Shown in pieces: positions 55,252 through 64,000 of a DNA stretch of 64,000 nt (position 1 is the first letter of the stretch; every line of letters starts with the position of its first letter). Both the position numbers and the translations under genes were made by a program. Below the pieces are notes generated by a model. It saw nothing but the letters and a program-made list of their open reading frames with translations. It searched no databases and was not told the origin of the DNA. Location: the NCBI GenBank assembly GCA_025330725.1, contig JAIWND010000038.1, positions 62,001 to 126,000 of the forward strand, given 5' to 3'. The DNA is from Chlamydoabsidia padenii. Taxonomy: Eukaryota > Mucoromycota > Mucoromycetes > Mucorales > Cunninghamellaceae.

Positions 55252-55866
55252 TGTTATAATGGAAAAGAAAAAGAAGGAATGAGGAAAGAAGAAGACAAAG
55301 AGAAAAGAGGACTTGCACTATTTGTAGACCAAAGACGTGGTATCGAAGTTTGAAAATCAGAGTGGAGTGGTCAATCATGCTCTGATGATCAGCCTCATAT
55401 GATTAGTTGGATAATGAATAGTAAAGTATGGAGTGAGAGATGGCTTATTACAAGTGCCTGATATACAAACCAGTGTTATATGTAGTAAATACCACAGGTC
55501 TATATAAAGCATTTATTGATGGGTCTACACTTTGATGTGAGAAGAAAAAAAGGCCTCTTAGGCTGGTGTGTCTCATTGTGGGTAGGGTAAATCAGAGTGA
55601 ATGAATAGCAGTGACACGCCCCCTTTTAAGTATCAAAGGATCGAGGTTACTTGTATCAACCAAACAGTGATATATAGTATTAGAGGGAGTGTGCCTGGCA
55701 TATATGCAAATAGGTAGATTATGTTTTCATGTATATCAAGTTCATGAACTACCATCATGTTTTTCTACTATCATAATCGAGATATCCTTGATAATCATTT
55801 AATAAAGTATAGGCTCTAACTGAGGTCTGATGGGGACAATGCCATGTTCTTTTTCCACTTTCCCGA
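55160..55866 (+). repeat. Direct segmental repeat, copy B
   Basis: This is the counterpart of 51541-52495. It covers the first codons and upstream region of the fragment at 54890-55251. Copy A carries about 250 extra bases in several places. The RdRP and Helitron fragments lie between the two copies. Confidence 0.85.
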
Positions 55867-56000
55867 TCCCATATGCATGATTTTCGATTTCATTTATAAA
55901 ACCAGTATTTGACAGGTCATTGTTTATTTAAAAAAAGTAAAATGAAGAGGGGAATAAGTAAACTAAGTAGAGGGAGAGGGAGAGGGATAAATCTAAAACA

Positions 56001-57763
56001 CTATGGTTGAGCAAAGACTCCTTTTGTTGAATAAAACATCACTAGTAACCCCCATACAATCAACAGTCCAGCTGTCAAATCCATATACCAACAAGGAGAT
56101 CCATCGTCGAGATTAATAATAATAGGTTCTTCTTCCACCACAATGTCGTCGCTACTGGTATCTGAGCTGCTGCTACCAACTGAATGATAACCTGGTTTGT
56201 TGTTGTGTTGTAAAAGTGCTTGTTTCGATTCATCATGTACTTGACCACGTACTGAGCGAGTGACGAGATAAGATAAAGCAGGAAGAATATAGGCCAATGT
56301 AGTTGCGGCCACACCACCAATCAATGCATATACTTTACCCAAAGATCGTATATAAAGACCAAGGATGGTGATGAGAATGGAAAGAATGATGGTTGTTATG
56401 TAATGTTGAGTATTCGTTGGTTGTTTATCAGATGTTTCAAAACCCAATGATTTCTGCAGTGCTTCACGAGCTGGATAAAAGGCCATCCTAATAATAAAAG
56501 TAGATTGAGTATATATATATATATATATATATATTATTATCCACCCTTTCGTCAGTCAAATACTTACGGTACAGTAAGAATCATACTGAATCCTAAACAA
56601 AACCGACCAAGGTTAATCACCGCATCATCAGAAGGGAAGTTTAAAAATAAATTGGGCTGAACATCCTTGCCAAAACTAAGGTATCCTATCACAGCAAAAG
56701 ACATTGACAAGAGATAACTGATGATACCCGAGATGGAGACCGCATAAGCCCACACACGTGATGTTTGTTGTTTCAATGTCAAAAAGTTATTGAACGCGAC
56801 TTGAGAGCAAGCAAACCCAAAAGCCATGATGGCCACCGCACCAAAGATATCAGGACCCACCCATGACATGTTGGTAGGATGAGAAGGAGAATAAGCAGGT
56901 GCACGAATCAGAAGGGTTAATAGAATGATAGGAAGACAAAGCACAGACACAATAGACCAACGAGCCAGGGCACCAATGGATCTTGATAAATTCAGGGGGA
57001 ATATCTAATACAGAATGAATTAGCCCTTTCTTCCCCATGTTATTATTACAACTTACCAAAAAGATAGATATGAATATTAATACCAGAGATCGATCGGATA
57101 GGAGTGGTATTTGTGGAAAGTATAATGCCAATAATACAGGAAGGGTATCACCAATGACTATATAGTAGAATTTAAAAATAAAAAGTTAGTTATATGAGAC
57201 CATGAGACCTTATCTGATCCCTTCTGACTTGCGTATAATATAACTGAGACATGCACCAGCGGCCTGAATAAGTATCATAATATTTAGAAAATGGTACCCA
57301 GGACGCCCCAATAGATATTCCACCAAAGTTGCAAATTTATATATTCCAACACGTTGGCCAGCCACAACCTAATCAAATAGCGTATATGTTTAGTTTAATT
57401 TAGTTTAGTTTTTAGTATGCAAGAGTCAAAAGCTTTACCATCATATATAAACCCATTTGAGAGATGATTGATACAAACACAGAGAGTGCTAATCCACTAA
57501 TAAAACCAGCATTATAGAGAGCAAATGGTACTAAATAAAAAGTAACAAGTTTGTTAGTTGGATTCAATTGTATAGTTCTTTTTGTTTTACTTACAGCCAA
57601 TGATGCCAGCACCCACAGTTGCATTCACCAAGTTAAAAGCCACTTCTACAGAATTACGACTACCATAACCAGGTTGATATGCTTGTAATAGATCCCTTTC
57701 TTCATTACTAAGTAGTGGAGGTAGTACCACATTCAAAGGTGGTGTAGTGTTATCGTCGGTCAT
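56001..57763 (-). CDS. Amino acid transporter, AAAP/AVT (SLC38-like)
   Basis: Avt-type carriers move amino acids across the vacuolar or other membranes with protons. The N-terminus MTDDNTTPPLNVVLPPLLSN is followed by VEVAFNLVNATVGAGIIG-LP, the family's first helix with the GxG break, and FALYNAGFISGLALSVFVSI. Later exons include VVAGQRVGIYKFATLVEYLL, GYHFLNIMILIQAAGACLSY, IPLLSDRSLVLIFISIFL, FPLNLSRSIGALARWSIVSV and FACSQVAFNNFLTLKQQTSR. The last exons have MAFYPAREALQKSLG, a Ser-rich loop and a final helix ending YSTKGVFAQP. About 11 helices over about eight exons. The penultimate intron contains a (TA)n run (56512-56533). The substrate is not predictable. A copy of the recurring word sits 263 bp upstream. 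Confidence 0.9.
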
Positions 57764-58394
57764 ATCGAAGAAGAAAAAAAAAAAAAAAGAGAAAAGAGAA
57801 AAGAGAAGAAAAAGGGAAAAAAGGAAAGGCAATGAATGTCGGAGTTTTACTCTATAAGTGATATGGACCAATGATGATAAAGCATGAACCAAAAACAAAA
57901 CAAAATGTCGCATGGATCATGGTAAAATGATCACCATTATCTGCAAGTCATAAACAAGAAGAAAAATGCCCTATTCTATGAATCATTGTTTGGCTAATGA
58001 TGATGTTGTATAACAAAGTATGGGATTTTCGAATCCCGCTCTCCTCCGATCGCATGAATACCTTCTACGTTCATAAACATTACAGGAAAAGGTCGATTGC
58101 ACACAAAAAGATCGATCATGCAGACATAATGTCACTATGTAATCAGGTGGCCAGATCATTCAAGAATGAACTCCATTTTTGGAAATGTAAGCAACAAGAC
58201 AAACTTGGCACACACACAAGGACCTATTCGATTCACCCCACACTGATCAGTCTAATCAAATTATTCTACATTCATTCCGTTTACGTCTACGTCCGATTTA
58301 TTATAAATCAAAGCATGCCTATGTCAAAGTAAAGAATATATAGTATGTATGTATGTATATAAATAGGGGGAGAATGAGTATGTATAAACTACAA
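57764..58394. other. AVT promoter and eIF3i 3' flank
   Basis: This contains an A/G-rich leader, the recurring word (58026-58039) as part of a near-palindrome GGGATTTTCGAATCCC (58022-58037), and AT-rich sequence. No gene is recognised. Confidence 0.5.
58026..58039 (-). promoter_or_regulatory. Recurring word upstream of AVT gene
   Basis: TTTTCGAATCCCGC, 263 bp upstream of the start codon and in the gene's own sense. Confidence 0.45.
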
Positions 58395-59524
58395 CTAGGC
58401 TTCCATCTTGAAGGTAAAGTAATCAGGATCAAAGTGATGTACACGGACATAACCATCTTCACCGCCACTGGAGTAACTATAAAAGAGGAAGGGGGAAGTA
58501 TTAGTCAACGTTGATTTCTAATAAATGCTTTTATCCCTATTACCTTTTCCCATCAGGATGTACGGCAATGGTATTGATGGGGCCAAAATGACCACGTACC
58601 CGGCCGACTTCTTCCTCCAAGATCTTGTGATAAAACCGACTTTCGAATTTACCCGCCCGTGCTGATGTCATGGTAACATTCATGGCATCTTGCCCCCCTC
58701 CGACAATCACAAATTCTTGGTATTTAGGTGTCAATGCTGCCGAATTCAATGGTGTATCGGTCAAAAACGTCTTTTTTTCCTCGAGCGTATCGACGTCAAA
58801 GATCTTGGACGCCTTGTCTTTAGAGGAGGTGATGATATAAGTACGATCTGGGCTGAATTGGAGGTCAGATATGAGTCCGTCGTGGGCCTTGATCGATAGA
58901 CGTTTTTCGTTTGATTTCCAATCCCATTGACACAGCGTGCCGTCTTCGTGACCGCTGATAATGTACTTGTTGAGATAGGACCATCCTGCCACCACTGCTT
59001 TGGCGTTGCCTGGTTGGTTAACGAGTTGAGCGATCGGGGTGTCGAGTTGGTGAGCATGGAGTTCGGGGTTGACAGGTAGGATGGTGATGGTGCCTGCATA
59101 TCCCATACGTTCTTCCGTCACACAGAGCACCATGGTATCGTCTTCACTGAATTCCACACGTTTGACGGCTGTTTTGAATTCCCACGATTTGAGGCATTTT
59201 CCACTTTGTACGTCCCATAACTTGGCTGTGTTGTCTGCTGATCCGGTCACCACCATGGTAGAAGAAGCTATCAATAGAGAGGGAGAGGTAAAGATGAGTA
59301 TATGAATCAAGGTATATTTTTTTTTAAGTAAGGTACTTACAGTTGATATCTACTGTCCATACACTACCAACGTGACCATTATAAGTTCCCAAACGTTCAC
59401 CATTATGTGAGTACCAAACATTACATACTTTATCTTTGGATACCGAGAATAAGAGATCACCTTCACGATTGTATTTGATTTGAGTCAAAGAGCGGGTATG
59501 ACCTTGTAACAAGATGGGTCGCAT
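58395..59524 (-). CDS. TIF34: Translation initiation factor eIF3 subunit i
   Basis: A WD40 propeller subunit of eIF3, needed for assembly of the 43S pre-initiation complex in the cytosol. Exons: 59524-59341, 59267-58544 and 58476-58395, about 330 residues, normal for the family. It starts [20 protein letters not shown], the signature N-terminus, followed by [20 protein letters not shown] and [11 protein letters not shown]. Next are [75 protein letters not shown] and [20 protein letters not shown], then [20 protein letters not shown] and the end [12 protein letters not shown]. All WD repeats appear intact. Confidence 0.97.
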
Positions 59525-59775
59525 TGTACAAGTTATAAGGTGTATATATATATATATATATATAAAAGAGATGATCTACAAGAGGAAAGAGAGAGAGAGA
59601 GCGCCCGCCTGAGATAAACAACAATTTTTTCGGACGCAAAACTCCGCAGTGACAACGTATTAGAAGCATAATGTACCTTGTAAAAAAAAAAAAAAAAAAA
59701 AAAGAGTCATTTTTTATTTGAACACAAACAGTAATAATAATAAAGTCTATTCTACCCAATGTCTATAACGAACAT
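59525..59775. other. eIF3i promoter and ZNG1 3' flank
   Basis: A (TA)n run (59539-59563), a GA microsatellite (59588-59600) and an A run (59680-59703). No copy of the recurring word was seen. Confidence 0.55.
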
Positions 59776-61143
59776 CTAATGATGATCATGTCTATGAGCT
59801 TCAATCAGATCCACTGTCCCGTCCGCCCCACGCAACAGACCTTGTTCCAACTTGTCCTTGTACAACCGTAAATCCTGTCCCATCACCGTCAATTTAATAT
59901 CAATCCCCTGACTCGAATCCAATGTATCCGCATTCGCCACCGGCGTCAAGGTGAATCGACCAAACGCATGATTCAAAATATAAAGTGACCCATCCAATCG
60001 TACGAACCCTTTGACTCGATAGATATCATCCTTTGGTAACGTCGTTAACCATTGTTCCAATTCATCACGTGTATGTTGTTGTTGTTGTTGTTGTTGCGAT
60101 ACAGGTTTGATGATTTGAATCAGATCCACTTCATTTTCTTGATGTTTAGGATCAAATACCATTTCTTCCATATCACCCGATTTGTTGTATGCCACTTTGA
60201 ATAATTCCGTATCCAGACCAAAGACAAGGTCAGGTGAAATGCCGTTCTTTTGATCACATTTGATTTTAGGTGTGTCGGTATTTAGTTCATTGACATGATC
60301 AATCACTATATCCAATTCACGTTCAGATACCTACAAAGAGAGAGATTTAGTTAGTTTACGGGAAAGCGGGGGGGGGGAGGGAATGACTTTATATATATTA
60401 CCAATTCATGTTTGTTGAGTAAGATGACATCACTGTATTGTGCTTGTAGTTTGGCGGTGTAACTTGTATCTTCATATCCAGTAAAATTGATACAGTCTAC
60501 TACAGTAATAATGGAATCTAATGTGAAGCCTGATGATTCCATATCACGGATTTGCCACGCCACAGGTCCAGGGAATGCGGATCCACTAAATAACACCCAA
60601 ACAAAAAAAAGAGTTAAGTATCTCGTTCACTTTGTTGATGGGGGAGGGGTTTACCTTGTTTCCACGATAATACGGTCAGGGTTGTACTTTTCTAAATAGA
60701 GATAGAGAAAGAAAGAGTTTATCATTGAGCGTTCTTTTTTCTTTATAATGTTTTACCTTTGAGTTCTTCTAAAGCCAATTTCATTTGTCCAACCAATACA
60801 CAACAGAGGCATCCATTCATCATTTCCTTGACACCAATATTCGTTTCTTTCGCCAACTGACTATCCACTAAAAACAAGAAAGAGACCATAATTAAAGACA
60901 GGGTATGGATGCTATACGATGTTTTTTACCTGCAATGTCACCAAATTCATTTTTCAGCAAACAAGTTTTGTATCCTTCAGGTAGTCGTTTGAGCAGTGAC
61001 AAAATGGTGGTTGTCTTACCTACAAGATTAATAATAAAAAGTGAATAAACAAGTGTATGATAGCATATGTATCCTTTCTTATTACCACTTCCTACGAATC
61101 CTGTAAAGACAGTAATAGGGATCGTTTTATTATCGGTGGACAT
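59776..61143 (-). CDS. CobW/ZNG1-type zinc metallochaperone GTPase
   Basis: A G3E-family GTPase. Eukaryotic ZNG1 proteins hand zinc to methionine aminopeptidase. About five exons join to about 380 residues. The first exon has ITVFTGFVGSG and the second KTTTILSLLKRLPEGYKTCL, so the Walker A loop is split by an intron. Then come LLKNEFGDIA, the metal-binding CxCC motif in MMNGCLCCVLVGQMKLALEE, IIVETSGSAFPGPVAWQIRD, TVVDCINFTGYED, and the guanine-specificity motif LLNKHELV. The C-terminal domain contains a Gln run and reads GFVRLDGSLYILNHAFGRFT, with a His-rich end (EAHRHDHH). Such His tails often bind metal. The recurring word is 89 bp upstream. Confidence 0.93.
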
Positions 61144-64000
61144 AATTATTATACAAGGTGACAGGAAAAAAAAAAGTTTCCAAGAAAAAAAAAATCTGCC
61201 ATTTTAAAAATAAATCCATCCCGAGGTGATTGCGGGAATTGAAAAACATCTCACCATCTTTCACTGGATCCTTACTCATCATGATGGGTGGCTCTTGACT
61301 AAAAAGAATCGTTTAATAGGTAAAACGAGGATGGTTGGGATATACAAGACGGTGGCGGTTAAAGCTGGTACGTTAAACATGGGATCTTGCAAGAAATGGA
61401 GGCCAAGCAAACCCATGTGGATGATCTACCTTTGGATGATACTGTCAAGGATAAGGACTTGAGTGACGCATCGTCCAGTCGACAGGTACTAAAAGGCTTT
61501 CAACGAGATTGTGCGTGGACCAAGAAACAATCGGGATGATGACAGTGATGGGATCATGATTGGTCCTTCATCTGGCCCTGGAACCCTTCATGTTGCGACG
61601 ACTTCTGTTGATAAGATGAATGCCTCTGTCTCAAGATTTGAAAACTTGTGTGACATATTCGGAGGAACGGGAGTATATGCCAGAAGATGATGGCAGTCAT
61701 CACCAACCCCACAGGAACCAAAACCAACTTGGATGCAGCTGGATGGCCATAAGCATAGTATGATTTGTAGTTTAGCCTTTTTGTTGAGCTGAAACGGAAG
61801 AGGGAAATCCCGCCGTTTTGTACCTCGACCCCCTTCGGGATTTGAAAATAAGACCCTGATTCATGCATTTCTTCTTTTCTTCATCATACTTGCATTTTTT
61901 CAAGAGATAATGAAAGGTAAAGGCCTTATCTTTTCTTTTGAAAAGACTCCAACAAGTAGCTTGACATGGCATCTATCTGGATTGGGTATGAGGTTAAAAA
62001 GGCCGATGTCTCTCGCATGCAAAGAAAAAGTAAGGGAAATGCAATCACCTGTTCAAACAAAACCCCTGTGAGCATCCTACATACATGGCAAAAAAAAATT
62101 CCACGACTGATCATGTAGATTACACGATTCATACATGATTTCCATCATATTACCTTTAATAAAATACTAGATTTTTACATGATTGACATGATGTATCGCG
62201 AGTCTGATCATGTAAATACCTGATCATACACGATCCCATATTGCAAATAATACCCCCACCCCACGCCCAAACATTGTATACAATGATGTTATAAAAACCC
62301 TTTATTATGATATATATATAGAGGTAATAATAGCTATATAATTAAAAAAAAATCCTGCCGTCGTCGTCGTCTTTTTCGGGTCAAGATGTCGTCATTCGTT
62401 GCCTTTCCTTTTCGATTGATTTCTCGTACATCTGGCGCCACAAGAGGTATTGTTAGTTGTTATGTTGTTGGTTCAGGAAGATCAAACACACCCCTTGATG
62501 AGGACGAGAGTAATCCGTGCGATGGTGGCGGTGATCGATCAGTTCTAGTCCCAGTTTTAGGTGGCGATGATGATGAATGAAGTAGCAATGAAGAAGTGAA
62601 GTTAACCTTGTTGGTGATGAAGAGGTAAAACCGACTACGTCAGCTGCTGTCTTGGATGTGAGTGTTGTTGTTGTTGTCTATATCTTAAAAGTTATCAATC
62701 GAATTAGTTCACTATCATGTTCCATATTAATTGATTTTTCACCAAACAGGATAGCTTTTGGGACCATTCCAGTCGTAATATGTTTGAAGCAAACCATTTC
62801 GTTTCTCACTGAACCATGTAGTAGCTTTGGTGTCCAAATGGCTACATCCTTTTGTTTCTGGAATACTTGGTTTTCATTTTATTCGAGGTAATGTTGGTAT
62901 GATTCGAAGGACATCCAAGAAATCCACGATGCCGATTCGACTACGGTACATTTTTCCTAGGTCGTCTTTTCCTGCATGAGTTGGGTTGGAAATATCAAGT
63001 CAAGGGTACGGCTGTTCTTCTGCTTGATATTCCTGCAATTATTGTTATTCCAGTTGTTGTTGAGTATCCAGTAATAGTTTTTGTTGTTCGAGTAATTGTT
63101 CAAGCCACTTCACCAGGTTCGGAATGATTTCGCTGGAGGTTAGCATGAAGGCAACCAGGGACACCTTTGTTCATGAAAGGCGAGCGGACAACAATGGTAT
63201 ATAAGTAGCAGTAATGGTTAGGATTGTCATGGATATGCATGTATGTCGAGAGGGAGGCGAGAGCTGGCGATATCTTCAACTTTCCAAGGGTCATGATCCT
63301 TGTGTATCCAGTTGTAAATGGCCTTCACTTTACGATTTTCGTAAGAATGAACAGATTGAGTTAGATTGGTCATTCAAGTTAATCGTATTGGGAGAAGAAC
63401 TGATTCCCTATGGTCGGGATTATACAAGTTGCTTTATTGAAGGCTCACTGTAGCAAATTACCAACAAGTGCATTGATTCATGCATACATACAACCCTTTT
63501 TATCCGGTAAAATGAACGGAGGACGCTGACCTTCTAAAATTGAAATCCCGCCATTTTATGTTTCTGAAACCTTTCCACACTTCCCGTTTCTTTCTTCTGT
63601 CTTTTTTTTTTTTACACTTCATCTTTTTCGTCATTGGCAGCCTTCTTGGACAACATTGACAAAAGGTATGATTTGTATTATCGTGCCCTTGTCAGCAAAC
63701 AAATGTACTCAACCACATACCCTTGATTGTGGTCAAGACGAACTCGGATTATTAGCAGCTGTCCTCACCTACGAACATTCTTCATCACAAACAGGGATCT
63801 CGAATGACTTGCTCTGCCTTGTCATTCTTTTTATGGTACCCATTCTTTGGCGGCTTACAACGGCGTGACTGACAATAACGTAATGACATTCTTCTTCAGA
63901 TCCCACTCTCTCCTCGGAAGCATCCAACTTGGGCATGGCATCTTCAACTGCCAAACTTGAAGCCACTCGCTCTCAGCAAATACAACAGTCTCACTTATCA
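61144..64000. other. Right-hand gene-poor region
   Basis: I recognise no intact gene. A 104-residue minus-strand frame (61868-61554) has one hydrophobic segment (KLVLVPVGLVMTAIIFWHIL). A plus-strand stretch around 62386-62960 has an acidic N-terminus, a possible splice to SFWDHSSRNMFEANHF, and stops soon after, as in a decayed transposase. On the minus strand near 63150-63080, IIPNLVKWLEQLLEQQKLLL looks like a coiled-coil remnant. Copies of the recurring word are at 61232, 61836 (CGGGATTTGAAAA) and 63540 (TTGAAATCCCGCC). The last 350 bases may hold a gene fragment cut by the window edge. Confidence 0.4.
61232..61245 (+). promoter_or_regulatory. Recurring word upstream of ZNG1-like gene
   Basis: GCGGGAATTGAAAA, 89 bp upstream of the start codon, opposite strand to the gene. 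Confidence 0.45.

Overview
The window is eukaryotic nuclear DNA, most likely from a filamentous fungus of the order Mucorales (Mucoromycota). The evidence is many short introns (about 50-90 nt, GT...AG), AT-rich spacers with very long A/T runs, conserved fungal housekeeping genes, and debris of the DNA transposons common in this group. No species can be named from sequence alone.

Layout. (1) 0.2-4.0 kb: an intronless divergent Hsp70 and a multi-exon MFS carrier, both on the minus strand. (2) 4.1-12.5 kb: a transposon graveyard with a roughly 104-bp inverted repeat at its edges. It holds a broken PIF/Harbinger pair (Myb/SANT partner plus DDE transposase), a broken MULE-type transposase, and a decayed Fanzor (eukaryotic TnpB/OrfB-like) gene. 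(3) 12.8-18.8 kb: SLX1 nuclease, then three mitochondrial genes: succinate dehydrogenase flavoprotein, the complex III Rieske protein and an MCP1-like membrane protein. (4) 18.95-24.3 kb: a 3.7-kb MULE with about 60-bp terminal inverted repeats, a MITE-like element, a Harbinger relic, and a 40-bp copy of part of the aldo/keto reductase gene that follows. (5) 24.6-46.9 kb: a gene-rich stretch with an aldo/keto reductase, an MNN1-type mannosyltransferase, a SAM/RA-like MAP kinase kinase kinase with a striking repeated linear motif, a GH20 hexosaminidase, the STRIPAK subunit Far11/STRIP, an SH3-TBC Rab GAP, a DHA1-type MFS exporter and MIX23. (6) 47-55.9 kb: gene-poor DNA with a second MITE copy, fragments of an RNA-dependent RNA polymerase gene and a Helitron, a broken gene of unknown family, and a direct segmental duplication. 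(7) 56-61.1 kb: vacuolar-type amino acid transporter, eIF3 subunit i and a CobW/ZNG1 metallochaperone. (8) 61.2-64 kb: no recognisable gene.

There is no bacterial-style operon. Themes are mitochondrial respiration (SDHA, RIP1, MCP1, MIX23) and cell wall and signalling (MAPKKK, mannosyltransferase, hexosaminidase, STRIPAK). The most unexpected signal is a 12-13-bp word, GCGGGATTYGAA in either orientation. It recurs more than twenty times, mostly in spacers, and lies within about 350 bp upstream of the start codon of 10 of the 17 apparently intact genes.

All exon boundaries were inferred by eye from splice signals and frame. No similarity search was run.
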